A stretch of 64,000 nucleotides of DNA from Minwuiaceae bacterium (GTDB lineage: Bacteria > Pseudomonadota > Alphaproteobacteria > Minwuiales > Minwuiaceae): the NCBI GenBank assembly GCA_028278525.1, contig JANQEE010000015.1, positions 1 through 64,000 on the forward strand, read 5' to 3'. Under the pieces are notes generated by a model, which was given only the letters and a program-made list of their open reading frames with translations, had not been told where the DNA came from and made no database searches. Below, in pieces: positions 51,709-60,321 of this stretch; the stretch's first letter is position 1, and each line of letters opens with the position of its first letter. The position numbers were made by a program, and so were the translations under genes.

Positions 51709-53028
51709 TCAGTCCCTGTCGGCGGCGATGGCGTGAAAGAAGGTGCCGCTGACATTGCCGCGCTTGCCGCCGCTCGGTCCGAGATCCGTGCCCCAGCCGT
51801 CCGTCAGCCGCGCCACCGGATCGTCGTCGCCGGGATCGACAACCACGGCGTAGTGGTATTCGTGTCCGCGCAGCGCGGTATCGCGGGCGGCGATAGGCGT
51901 ATCCGTCAGCAGTTCGGCGCGGCGATAACCGAGATTGAGTTTGCGTTTGGCGAAGCTTGTGGCGTGGCTCAGCAGTCCGGCCATTCGATGCTCTTTGCCG
52001 TCGGCGTCGGTCAACGTTTTGCCGAGCGCGACATAGCCGCCGCATTCGCCGTGCACCGGGCGCGTCTCGGCGAACTGCGCCAGCCCGTTCCGAAAAGTCT
52101 CCGCGGCGCCCAGCGCGCCGGCATGCAGTTCCGGATACCCGCCCGGCAGCCAGCACGAATCGCAGGATCCCGGCGGCGGCTCGTCCGCCAGCGGCGAAAA
52201 CGGCACCATCTCCGCCCCGGCCCGCCGCCAGCTTTGCATCAGATGCGGATAAACGAAGGAAAACGCCACGTCGCTCGCCAGCGCGATCCGCTGCCCCGGC
52301 GGCGTCAACGGCTGAATCGGTGTCGCCGGCGCGGCGATATCGATATCTTCCGCGCAGCGAAGCAGCAGATCCAGATCGAGCTGCGCCTCGACCGCATCGG
52401 CCAGATGATTGAGGCGTTCATCCAGATCCGCGTGCTCGCCCGCCTGCACCAGGCCCAAATGCCGCTCCGGCAGGATCAGCGACGTATCGCGGTGCAACGC
52501 GCCGATAAACGGGATGCCGAGCGGCTCGATGGCCCTGGTCAGGCCGCGCAGGTGGCGGTCGCTGGCCACCCGGTTGGCCACCGTTGCGGTCACCCGCACC
52601 GCGGGATTGAGCGTCGCGAACCCATGCAGCACCGCCGCCGCCGACTGCGAATGGCCGGAAACGTCCATCGCCAGCAGGACCGGGATGTTCAACCGCGCCG
52701 CCAGGTCGGCCGACGCCCCCGTTCGTCCGGCCGGCCCGTCCGCCCCGTCGAACAGCCCCATGGCGGATTCGATCAGCAGCATGTCCGAGCCGGCGGCCGC
52801 CTGACAGACGAGATCGTCGATCAGGGACGGCGCCATCGCCCAGCTATCCAGGTTGAGGCTCGGCGCACCGCACGCCGCCTCGTGAAACGCCGGGTCGATA
52901 TAGTCCGGCCCCGACTTGGCCGCGCGCACCACGACGCCGCGTCGGCGAAGCGCCCGCAGAATGCCGAGGGTCAGCGTGGTTTTGCCGGAGCCGGAGCGCG
53001 GCGCCCCCAGAATAATGGCCCGCGTCAT
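51709..53028 (-). CDS. cobB: Cobyrinic/hydrogenobyrinic acid a,c-diamide synthase
   Basis: A 439-aa amidase. The N-terminal half is an ATP-binding domain with P-loop GAPRSGSGKTTLTLGILRALRRRG; the C-terminal half is a class I glutamine amidotransferase domain with the nucleophilic Cys in HGECGGYVALGKTL and a C-terminal HEYHYAVV segment. It amidates hydrogenobyrinic acid at side chains a and c. Its ATG overlaps the cobA stop (ATGA). It is the last gene of the cob unit in this window. Confidence 0.95.
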   Translation of the reverse strand: MTRAIILGAPRSGSGKTTLTLGILRALRRRGVVVRAAKSGPDYIDPAFHEAACGAPSLNLDSWAMAPSLIDDLVCQAAAGSDMLLIESAMGLFDGADGPAGRTGASADLAARLNIPVLLAMDVSGHSQSAAAVLHGFATLNPAVRVTATVANRVASDRHLRGLTRAIEPLGIPFIGALHRDTSLILPERHLGLVQAGEHADLDERLNHLADAVEAQLDLDLLLRCAEDIDIAAPATPIQPLTPPGQRIALASDVAFSFVYPHLMQSWRRAGAEMVPFSPLADEPPPGSCDSCWLPGGYPELHAGALGAAETFRNGLAQFAETRPVHGECGGYVALGKTLTDADGKEHRMAGLLSHATSFAKRKLNLGYRRAELLTDTPIAARDTALRGHEYHYAVVVDPGDDDPVARLTDGWGTDLGPSGGKRGNVSGTFFHAIAADRD

Positions 53029-53852
53029 TCCGCCACCTCCGCCAAAACGACTTCGACCGCATGCGCCAGCCGGCGCCGCTCCGCCACGATGTCGCCGATG
53101 GCGACGATGGCCGGCGGTTCCAGCCGCGCCATCGCGACGTCCTCGACAATCTGGTCCAATGTCGTGATCAGCACCTGTTGTTTCGGCGATGTGGCGGACA
53201 CGATAACCGCTGCCGGCGTTTTACCCGCCATGCCGCCCGCCACCAGTTGCTCCCGGATGATCGGCAGTTTTCGCATCGCCATATAGAGCAAGATCGGTTG
53301 CCCGAGCCGCGCGACCAGCCGCCAGTCGATCGAATCGGCGGCGCCGTTGTCGCCGGCGCCGTGCCCGGTGGCCAGGAAGATGCCCTGGTTAACCCCGCGC
53401 ATGGTGGTCGGTATGCGGGCCGAGATCAGCCCCGCCAGTCCGGCGGTCACTCCCGGCACGATGCGATAGGGAATGCCGGCCCTGGCGAGCGCCGCGCACT
53501 CCTCGCCGCCGCGTCCGAACACGAACGGATCGCCGCCTTTCAGGCGCAGGACCCGATGGCCGGCCTTCGCCTGTTCGATCAGCAGGGCCGTAATGTCGCG
53601 CTGGTCGACCGACGGTTTGCCGCCCCGCTTGCCGGCAAAGATCCGTTCAGCGCGCGGCGGCGCCAGCGCGAGAATGCGCTCGTCGACCAGCGCATCGAAC
53701 ACAATCAGGTCGGCCTGGGCCAGGGCCGACAGCGCGGCGACGGTCAGCAGCGCCGGATCGCCCGGCCCCGCGCCGACCAGCCACACGCTGCCCTGCTCGA
53801 ACGCCGGCTGGGTCGAAAGCAGTGCCTCCAGCGTCGAAACGTCGACCGTCAT
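53025..53852 (-). CDS. cobA: Uroporphyrinogen-III C-methyltransferase
   Basis: A 275-aa SAM-dependent methyltransferase that makes precorrin-2 from uroporphyrinogen III. Hallmarks: VWLVGAGPGDPALLTVAALSALAQADLIVFDALVDERILAL, AGKRGGKPSVDQRDITALLIEQAKAGHRVLRLKGGDPFVFGRGGEE and GVTAGLAGLISARIPTTMRGVNQGIFLATGH. Single-domain, so separate from siroheme CysG fusions. Start at 53852; it is divergent from cbiD across 56 bases. Confidence 0.95.
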   Translation of the reverse strand: MTVDVSTLEALLSTQPAFEQGSVWLVGAGPGDPALLTVAALSALAQADLIVFDALVDERILALAPPRAERIFAGKRGGKPSVDQRDITALLIEQAKAGHRVLRLKGGDPFVFGRGGEECAALARAGIPYRIVPGVTAGLAGLISARIPTTMRGVNQGIFLATGHGAGDNGAADSIDWRLVARLGQPILLYMAMRKLPIIREQLVAGGMAGKTPAAVIVSATSPKQQVLITTLDQIVEDVAMARLEPPAIVAIGDIVAERRRLAHAVEVVLAEVAE

Positions 53853-53872
53853 CGCTGCCTCGCCCCGCCGCC

Positions 53873-53901
53873 GTGACAGTGTGAAAGCCGGCCGCTATAT
53901 C
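53873..53901 (+). promoter_or_regulatory. Promoter of cbiD, probably giving a leaderless mRNA
   Basis: GTGACA (53873-53878), 17 bases, TATATC (53896-53901). The expected start, seven or eight bases further on, coincides with the A of the cbiD ATG at 53909, and there is no Shine-Dalgarno sequence (only CTTGGCCT) before it. Confidence 0.5.
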
Positions 53902-53908
53902 TTGGCCT

Positions 53909-55075
53909 ATGACCGGCGCCAAGCCCCACCCGGAAGACGACGGAACCAAGCCCGAGGGTCCGCTCCGCTACGGCTGGACCACCGGCGCCTGCGCCGCCGC
54001 CGCCGCCAAGGCGGCGTTCGAGGCGTTGCTGACCGGCGCCTTTCCCGACCCCGTGACCATCACCCTGCCGCGCGGCGAGCAGCCCGCCTTCGCCCTCGCC
54101 ATCCATGAACTGGATGGCGGCACCGCGATGGCCGGCATCGTCAAGGACGCGGGCGACGACCCGGACGTGACCCACGGCGCACTGGTGCGCGCGCGAGTCT
54201 CGCAAGGGTCGGTCGGGTCCGGCATCGAATTCCGTGCCGGCGACGGCGTCGGCACCGTCACCCTGGCCGGCCTGCCCGTTCCGCCGGGCGAGCCGGCCAT
54301 CAATCCCGGCCCTCGTGGCATGATCCGCGACGCCCTCGCCGAGGTCGCCAAACAGATGGACGCGCCGCTCGACCTGATCGTCGAGATCTCCATTCCCGGC
54401 GGCACGGATATCGCCCTCAAAACGCTCAATCCCCGTCTCGGCATCGTCGGCGGCTTGTCGGTCCTCGGCACCACCGGCATCGTCGTGCCCTATTCCTGCG
54501 CCGCCTGGATCCACTCCATTCACCGCGGCATCGACGTGGCCCGCGCGGCCGGCCTCACCCATGTCGCCGGCGCCACCGGCAGCACTTCCGAAGCCGCGGT
54601 CGCCGCGCATCACGGCCTGCCGTCCGCGGCGTTGATCGACATGGGCGATTTCGTCGGCGGCATGCTGAAATACCTGCGCAAGCACCCGGTCGGCCACGTG
54701 ACCATTGCCGGCGGCGTCGCGAAGATGACCAAGCTGGCGCAGGGTTTCCTCGACCTGCATTCCCGCCGCGGCCGTGTCGACATGAAAGCCCTCGCCGAGA
54801 CAGCCCGGGCCTGCGGTGCGAACGCGTCGCTGACGGCTAAAATCGCGGACGCGAACACCACGGCGCACGCTTTCAGCCTCGCGGCCGACGCATCCATAGA
54901 TCTGGGAAACGCCATCGCGGCGGCGGCCCGCGTCACCGCCGCGCGCGTCGTCGACGATGCGCCTATCGACGTCGAGGTCCTGCTCTTCGACCGCAAAGGG
55001 CAGTTGGTCGGATCGGCGCCGTTCGCTCATGACCCGCCCACTCCGCCGACGGACGGCCGAAACCGCCGGTCGTAG
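53909..55075 (+). CDS. cbiD: Cobalt-precorrin-5B C1-methyltransferase-type protein
   Basis: A 388-aa CbiD, methylating C-1 of the corrin ring. The family opening [24 protein letters not shown] is followed by the [33 protein letters not shown] and [20 protein letters not shown] segments. CbiD is known from the cobalt-early route; here it stands in a cluster that otherwise carries aerobic-route genes (cobG, cobN) and no cobF is visible, so it presumably replaces CobF. It is on the opposite strand to its neighbours and its 3' end overlaps cobM by 49 bases. Confidence 0.93.
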   Translation: MTGAKPHPEDDGTKPEGPLRYGWTTGACAAAAAKAAFEALLTGAFPDPVTITLPRGEQPAFALAIHELDGGTAMAGIVKDAGDDPDVTHGALVRARVSQGSVGSGIEFRAGDGVGTVTLAGLPVPPGEPAINPGPRGMIRDALAEVAKQMDAPLDLIVEISIPGGTDIALKTLNPRLGIVGGLSVLGTTGIVVPYSCAAWIHSIHRGIDVARAAGLTHVAGATGSTSEAAVAAHHGLPSAALIDMGDFVGGMLKYLRKHPVGHVTIAGGVAKMTKLAQGFLDLHSRRGRVDMKALAETARACGANASLTAKIADANTTAHAFSLAADASIDLGNAIAAAARVTAARVVDDAPIDVEVLLFDRKGQLVGSAPFAHDPPTPPTDGRNRRS

Positions 55076-55803
55076 TCCGGATCGTAAAGCGCGCTATCGC
55101 GGAAATCGACGCTCGCCAGCGCCGGCCCCACCAAAATCGTCGCCGTCCGCTCGATGGGATCCGCGCCGTGCAGCGCCACGATATCGGCAAGCGTGCCGCG
55201 CAACACACGTTCGTCCGGCCAGGTTGCCCGGGCCACGATCGCCACGGGACAGTCAGCCCCGTAATACGGCGTCAATATATCGACGATCTCCACCAGCCGG
55301 TGTATCGCCAAGTGGATTGCCAGCGTCGCGCCGGTCGCGGCAAAAGCCTCCAGCCGTTCACCCGACGGCATCTTGGAGGCGCGGCCGGACAACCGGGTCA
55401 GCACGACGCTCTGCGCGACCTCCGGCACCGTCAATTCCCGCCCCAGTGCCGCCGCCGCCGCCGAAAAAGCCGGCACGCCCGGCGTCAGCGTATAGGCGAT
55501 GCCGCGCGCTTCCAGCCGCCGGATCTGCTCGGCGACCGCGCTCCAGATCGCCAGATCGCCGGAATGCAGCCGCGCCACGTCCAGTCCTGCCGCATCCGCC
55601 TTCACATACTCGGCTTCGATGGCATCCAAATCCAACGGCGCCGTATCGATCAGCCGCGCATCGTCCGGGCACCACGCCAGCAATTCCGGCGGCACGATGG
55701 ACCCGGCATAAAGACAGACCGGGCATCGCGCCAGCAGGTCACGCCCACGCACCGTGATCAGGTCGGCCGCGCCCGGCCCGGCGCCAATGAAATGCACCGT
55801 CAT
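55027..55803 (-). CDS. cobM: Precorrin-4 C11-methyltransferase
   Basis: A 258-aa SAM-dependent methyltransferase. Blocks: [108 protein letters not shown]. It methylates C-11 of precorrin-4. Its 3' end runs antisense through the last 49 bases of cbiD. Its start overlaps the cobE stop by four bases. Confidence 0.94.
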   Translation of the reverse strand: MTVHFIGAGPGAADLITVRGRDLLARCPVCLYAGSIVPPELLAWCPDDARLIDTAPLDLDAIEAEYVKADAAGLDVARLHSGDLAIWSAVAEQIRRLEARGIAYTLTPGVPAFSAAAAALGRELTVPEVAQSVVLTRLSGRASKMPSGERLEAFAATGATLAIHLAIHRLVEIVDILTPYYGADCPVAIVARATWPDERVLRGTLADIVALHGADPIERTATILVGPALASVDFRDSALYDPDYDRRFRPSVGGVGGS

Positions 55804-56183
55804 CGATCCGCCTCGTCGGTCGCAATCGCGCAGGTCGCGCGCGTATCGGCGATCCGCGGCAGCAGCAACCGCGCGTCCGGCCCCGCGGCGGCAAGCGCGG
55901 CGGCCTCCGCCACCGACGCGCTGCCGCAGCCCGGCATCGCATGCGACATGGTCGTAACGCAGCCCGGCGCCGCTTTGGCCAGATCTCCATTATCGATGCG
56001 CATCAAGCGCACCCCAAATCCCTCGGCAACGCGCGACACAGCCACGATATCCGTTTCCTTGAACGCCGGAACCGCCAGCCCGTTAATCGCCGGGACCGAT
56101 GCCTCCGCCATGGCGCGCCGGACAACGGCGTCGATTTCGCCCGCCGACGCCGCGTTTCGATAGCCGATGCCCGCCACGATCAT
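55800..56183 (-). CDS. cobE: CobE-type cobalamin biosynthesis protein (CbiG C-terminal-domain-like)
   Basis: A 127-aa protein of the CobE/GbiG type: [68 protein letters not shown]. CobE occurs in aerobic-route clusters; its precise role is not settled, though it resembles the CbiG C-terminal domain. It overlaps cobM downstream and cobL upstream by four bases each. Confidence 0.9.
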   Translation of the reverse strand: MIVAGIGYRNAASAGEIDAVVRRAMAEASVPAINGLAVPAFKETDIVAVSRVAEGFGVRLMRIDNGDLAKAAPGCVTTMSHAMPGCGSASVAEAAALAAAGPDARLLLPRIADTRATCAIATDEADR

Positions 56184-57427
56184 GGTTTCGTCACCGCGTA
56201 GTGCAGCACGGTCATCGCCGGTCGAAAGCCATGCATGCTGCCGACCGGCTCCAGACGTTCGATGGCGATACGCGTCAGCCTGCCGCCGTGTCGTTGGAAG
56301 GCATCGCTCAATGCCGTCTGGGTTTCAAGCGTAACGGCGTTCGCGACCAGCCGTCCGCCCGTTGGCAAAGCGCCCCACGCCCCAGCCAACACCGCGGGAT
56401 CGCCCGCGCCGCCGCCCAGGAACACCGCATTCGGCGCAGGTAACGTGGAAAATACGTCGGGCGCCATGCCCTCGCATAAGTCCAATCGCGGCACGCCAAG
56501 CGACGCCGCGTTGCGGCCGGCGCGGTCGAGACGGTCCCGGCGTCGGTCGACGGCAACGGCTTTCGCCGCCGGACAGGCCAGCAACCACTCGATGGAGACC
56601 GACCCCGACCCACAGCCGATATCCCACAGCGTCTCTTCCGGCGCGGGGCCGAGGCTCGCCAGCGTGATCGCCCGTATCTCCGCCTTCGTGATCTGACCGT
56701 CGTTCTCGAACCAGTCCTCGGACCGGCCCGGCACAGTCGGCAGAGATCGCACACCCACTTCCGCTTCGACCTCCACTCCGATCAAATTCAGCGGCCCGAT
56801 CCCGGCCAGGTCGAACCCGGCGGCGGTCGTCGTCCGGCATCGCTCGTGGGGTCCGCCGACCGCTTCGAACACATGCAGCCGGCTTGGCCCGAAACCGTGC
56901 TGCGTCATGTACGCCGCAACCTCGGCCGGCGTTTCCGCGCCCGCGCTCAAAACCAGCAGTCTTGCCCGGTCCCGAAGCCGGGGCCGGATCGTTTCCAGCG
57001 GCCGGCCGCACAATGTCACGGTCTCGACATCCGGCTGCGACCACCCGAGACGGCCGGCCGCCAGGGCTATCGAGGAAACCTGCGGCACCACGATCATCTC
57101 CGCCGCCGGCACATGCCTGGCCAGCTTCGACCCGACGCCGAAATAAAACGGATCTCCCGATGCAAGCACGGCCACCGGCCTGTCCCGCCTTGCCAGCAGA
57201 ATGGGAATCGTATCGGCAATCGGCGACGCCCACGCCATCGCCTCGCCACGGATCAGAGATTGCGCCAGTTGCAGGTGGCGTTTACCCCCGACAACCAACG
57301 CCGCGCTTTCGATCAGCCCTCGCGCCTTCGCCGTTAAACCCTCGACGCCATCTTCGCCGATCCCTACGATTGCCAGCCAAGGCTCGATGCCGGCCATCGC
57401 GCTGTTTTCATGTTCGGGGAGAATCAT
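56180..57427 (-). CDS. cobL: Precorrin-6Y C5,15-methyltransferase (decarboxylating)
   Basis: A 415-aa two-domain enzyme equal to fused CbiE and CbiT. Residues ~5-205 are the CbiE-type domain (WLAIVGIGEDGVEGLTAKARGLIESAALVVGGKRHLQL); from ~225 comes the CbiT-type Rossmann methyltransferase (LGPAPEETLWDIGCGSGSVSIEWLLACPAAKAVAVDRRRDRLDRAGRNAASLG). It methylates C-5 and C-15 and removes the C-12 acetate carboxyl. ATG 57427 is used; GTG 57436 in the same frame would overlap cobK. No strong ribosome site is visible. Confidence 0.93.
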   Translation of the reverse strand: MILPEHENSAMAGIEPWLAIVGIGEDGVEGLTAKARGLIESAALVVGGKRHLQLAQSLIRGEAMAWASPIADTIPILLARRDRPVAVLASGDPFYFGVGSKLARHVPAAEMIVVPQVSSIALAAGRLGWSQPDVETVTLCGRPLETIRPRLRDRARLLVLSAGAETPAEVAAYMTQHGFGPSRLHVFEAVGGPHERCRTTTAAGFDLAGIGPLNLIGVEVEAEVGVRSLPTVPGRSEDWFENDGQITKAEIRAITLASLGPAPEETLWDIGCGSGSVSIEWLLACPAAKAVAVDRRRDRLDRAGRNAASLGVPRLDLCEGMAPDVFSTLPAPNAVFLGGGAGDPAVLAGAWGALPTGGRLVANAVTLETQTALSDAFQRHGGRLTRIAIERLEPVGSMHGFRPAMTVLHYAVTKP

Positions 57428-57429
57428 AG

Positions 57430-58215
57430 GTGACACCGCCGCGCCGTCGCGTCCTCATACTCGGTGGTACCGGCGAGGGGCTCGCGCTCGGCCGCGCCCT
57501 GGCCGATGACCCTCGGTTCGAAATCACCTATTCCGTCGCCGGCCGTACGACTGCCCCCGTATTGCCACCGACCGAGACAAGGACCGGCGGGTTCGGTGGC
57601 GTCAACGGCCTTCAGCTTTACCTCGAAGGCCGAGAGATCGACCTCATCGTCGACGCAACCCATCCATTCGCCGCGCAGATGTCCGCCAACGCGGTCGAGG
57701 CGGCGGCCGAAACCGGCATCCCGGTGCTCGCCCTCCGACGGCCGCCCTGGACCGCCGACGACGGCGATCGTTGGATCGACGTACCGATCATGCAGGCGGC
57801 GGCCGACGCCATTGGCGCCGAAAGTCGCCGCGTCTTTCTCACCATCGGCCAGCACGATCTCGCGCCCTTTCTGACCGCGCCGCAACATCGCTACGTCTTG
57901 CGTAGCGTAGAGCCGCCACCGGAGAAGTTGCGGCCGCTGGACTGCCTGGTCATGGCGGAAAGAGGCCCCTTCGCCCTCGACGGCGAACGGGCGCTCCTCG
58001 CCGAGCATCGCATCGACATCCTGGTCACCAAGAATTCCGGCGGCGATGCGACCCGCCCGAAACTGATCGCCGCTCGCGAACGCGGCATTCCCGTCATCAT
58101 GGTCGCGCGCCCCGCCCTGCCCCCGGCCACCGCCGAAGTCCCGGATGTCGACGCCGCGTTGGCTTGGCTGGACGCCGCTCATGGGTTCGTTCTCCCGACC
58201 GACCGCGGCGTGTAG
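57430..58215 (+). CDS. cobK: Precorrin-6A reductase
   Basis: A 261-aa NADPH-dependent reductase. Hallmarks are RRVLILGGTGEGLALGRALADDPRFEITYSVAGRT, the GGFGGVNGLQLYLEGREIDLIVDATHPFAAQMSANA block and FLTIGQHDLAPF; the C-terminal VTKNSGGDATRPKLIAARERGIPVIMVARP is typical. Start is GTG 57430 with GGGGAG eight bases upstream. It is on the opposite strand: its start lies two bases from that of cobL, and its 3' end overlaps cobJ by 37 bases. Confidence 0.93.
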   Translation: MTPPRRRVLILGGTGEGLALGRALADDPRFEITYSVAGRTTAPVLPPTETRTGGFGGVNGLQLYLEGREIDLIVDATHPFAAQMSANAVEAAAETGIPVLALRRPPWTADDGDRWIDVPIMQAAADAIGAESRRVFLTIGQHDLAPFLTAPQHRYVLRSVEPPPEKLRPLDCLVMAERGPFALDGERALLAEHRIDILVTKNSGGDATRPKLIAARERGIPVIMVARPALPPATAEVPDVDAALAWLDAAHGFVLPTDRGV

Positions 58216-58943
58216 ATCCACGCGGTTCCGTCCGGCCGCGCGATCGTCCGGCTCTCTTCGGTGCCGACAATGACCAGCGTCCGCATATCCGCCTGATCGC
58301 TACTGGCGTTAGCCAGCGTCGTTCGGTCGATCCGTTCGTCGGCTCGGCTGATGGCACGGGCGAAAACCACCGGCACATCTCCCGGCAGGATTTCCCGCAA
58401 CCGGTCGAGAATGGCGTCCAGCTGCCAGGGCCGTGCTTTGGAAACGGGATTGTACAAAGCCATGGCCAGGCCGGCGCGTGCCGCCATGCCGACCCGGCCG
58501 AGCACCGTTTCCCAGGGTTTCAGGTTGTCCGACAGCGAAATCACGCAGAAGTCGTTGCCGCAGGGCGCGCCGATCCTCGCCGCCGCCGCCAACACGGCGG
58601 AGACGCCCGGCACCACCTCGATATCGGTCGCCCGCCGCGCCGCGTCGCCCTGCTCCAGCGCTTCGAACACCGCCGCGGCCATCGCGAACACGCCGGGATC
58701 GCCGGAGGACACCATCGCGACCTGCCGGCCCTGCTGCGCCAGATCCAGCGCCAGGTCGGCGCGCGCCAGTTCCTCCCGATTGTCGGAGGCGTGCCGGCGC
58801 TGATGCGGCGCCAGCGAGACGCGGTCGAGATAGGGGCCGTAGCCGACCAGATCCGTCGCCGCCTCAAGCGCCGCGGCGGCGCGCGGCGAACGGAGATCGT
58901 CCGCGCCCGGCCCGAGGCCGACGATGGCGAGCCGCCCGGTCAT
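58179..58943 (-). CDS. cobJ: Precorrin-3B C17-methyltransferase
   Basis: A 254-aa methyltransferase that contracts the ring after precorrin-3B. Features: GRLAIVGLGPGADDLRSPRAAAALEAATDLVGYGPYLDRV, ALDLAQQGRQVAMVSSGDPGVFAMAAAVFEAL, GVSAVLAAAARIGAPCGNDFCVISLSDNLKPW and the ALYNPVSKARPWQLDAILDRLREI segment. The 3' end overlaps cobK antisense by 37 bases. The ATG overlaps the cobI stop by four bases. Confidence 0.94.
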   Translation of the reverse strand: MTGRLAIVGLGPGADDLRSPRAAAALEAATDLVGYGPYLDRVSLAPHQRRHASDNREELARADLALDLAQQGRQVAMVSSGDPGVFAMAAAVFEALEQGDAARRATDIEVVPGVSAVLAAAARIGAPCGNDFCVISLSDNLKPWETVLGRVGMAARAGLAMALYNPVSKARPWQLDAILDRLREILPGDVPVVFARAISRADERIDRTTLANASSDQADMRTLVIVGTEESRTIARPDGTAWIYTPRSVGRTNP

Positions 58944-59683
58944 CGTGCCCCCCGCCGGCCCGGCACAAGGACCATGGAGAAATAGGGCGCCGGCTTGTCC
59001 GGGTCGCGCGCGGCCAACGGCTCGATCCGCTCGGCCGCCATCGTGCCGCGCTCCACATAGACCGACCGGTCGAGCAGGCCGACCCGGTCCAGAGCCCGGC
59101 GGATCTTCGGCAGGTTACGGCCGACCTTCATAATCACCGCTGCGTCCGCTTCCGCCAGCTTCCGCGCCAGAACCGCCGCTTCCAGCGTGCCCGGCAATAC
59201 CGAGAGGATGTCGTCGCCGTGGGTCATCGGTAGGTCGGCGGCGGCCCAGCAGCCGCTCATGCCCGTAATCCCGGCAATCGCCCGGGTGGAAAACCGCCCC
59301 GCCAATCGATCGTGAAGGTACATAAACGACCCATAAAAAAACGGATCGCCCTCGCACAAAACGGCGACGGACCGGCCCGACACCAAGTGCTCGGCGATCC
59401 GCCCGGCGCAGATATCGTAGAAGCCGCTCATTTCGGATCGGTAGCCGGCGTCGGTCGCCGGTACTTCCACGGTGAACGGATAGTCGAAGCGCAGCTCTTC
59501 CTGATCGCCGTGTAGATGCGGGTCGGCAATCGTGCGCGCATTTCCCACACAGCCGCGTTTGGCGAAAAAGGCGACGACCGGGCTTTCCCGCAGCACCCGC
59601 GCGGCTTTCAGCGTCAGCAGCTCCGGGTCTCCCGGCCCGACGCCGACGCCCCACAGCACGGCTGTTTCCAAAACCGCGCTCAT
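58940..59683 (-). CDS. cobI: Precorrin-2 C20-methyltransferase
   Basis: A 247-aa methyltransferase. It begins LWGVGVGPGDPELLTLKAARVLRESPVVAFFAKRG and contains VAVLCEGDPFFYGSFMYLHDRLAGRFSTRAIAGITGMSGCWAAADLPMTHGDDILSVLPGTL. ATG 59683 has GAGGTGGA immediately upstream; the much longer open frame is the shadow of cobH. It overlaps the cobH stop by four bases, and its own stop overlaps cobJ. Confidence 0.94.
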   Translation of the reverse strand: MSAVLETAVLWGVGVGPGDPELLTLKAARVLRESPVVAFFAKRGCVGNARTIADPHLHGDQEELRFDYPFTVEVPATDAGYRSEMSGFYDICAGRIAEHLVSGRSVAVLCEGDPFFYGSFMYLHDRLAGRFSTRAIAGITGMSGCWAAADLPMTHGDDILSVLPGTLEAAVLARKLAEADAAVIMKVGRNLPKIRRALDRVGLLDRSVYVERGTMAAERIEPLAARDPDKPAPYFSMVLVPGRRGAR

Positions 59684-60321
59684 TCCACCTCGCTCGCCAG
59701 CGCGTTGACCGCCGCGACCGCCATCGCGCTGCCGCCCCGCCGCCCATGCACCACCACGCTTTCCAGCCGGCCGTCCTCCGCCAGTGCCTGTTTGCTTTCG
59801 GCTGCGCCGACAAAGCCGACGGGCATGCCGATCACGGCCGCCGGACGCGGCGCGCCGCCGTCGATCATCTCCAGCAAATGGAACAACGCCGTCGGCGCGT
59901 TGCCGATGGCCACCACCGCGCCCTGCAGACGCTCTCCCCAGAGTTCCAGCGCCGCGGCGCTCCGCGTATTGCCGATCGATTTCGCCAGGTCGGGCACCCG
60001 CGAATCGGCCAACATGCAGACGACGTCGTTGTCCGCCGGCAGACGGGACCGCGTGATGCCGTGTTCTACCATGCGGCTGTCGCACAGCACCGGCGCGCCG
60101 GCCAACAACGCGCCGCGCGCCGCTTCGACAAAGCCGTTCGAAAAGCTCAGGTCGTCGACGATATCCACCATGCCGCAGGCGTGAATGACCCGCACGGCGA
60201 CCCGTGCCTCCCATTCCGAGAGGTGGTAAAGCTCAGCCTCGCGGCGAATGGTGGCGAACGACCGTTCATAGATCGCCGCGCCCTCGCGGATATAGTCGTA
60301 CCGTCCCGCCGTTTCCGTCAT
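59680..60321 (-). CDS. cobH: Precorrin-8X methylmutase
   Basis: A 213-aa enzyme moving the methyl group from C-11 to C-12. Distinct features are YDYIREGAAIYERSFATIRREA, RVIHACGMVDIVDDLSFSNGFVEAARGALLAGAPVLCDSRMVEHGITRSRLP (the catalytic His is in the IHACGMVD or EHGIT segment) and AIGNAPTALFHLLEMI. ATG 60321 has GGAG eight bases before it. It overlaps the stop of cobG by four bases. Confidence 0.95.
   Translation of the reverse strand: MTETAGRYDYIREGAAIYERSFATIRREAELYHLSEWEARVAVRVIHACGMVDIVDDLSFSNGFVEAARGALLAGAPVLCDSRMVEHGITRSRLPADNDVVCMLADSRVPDLAKSIGNTRSAAALELWGERLQGAVVAIGNAPTALFHLLEMIDGGAPRPAAVIGMPVGFVGAAESKQALAEDGRLESVVVHGRRGGSAMAVAAVNALASEVE

Noticed and set aside
53853-53908. Cobalamin riboswitch in front of cobA or cbiD
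   Set aside because: The 56-base gap is too short and shows none of the conserved B12-box bases; a riboswitch upstream of cobN would lie outside the window.
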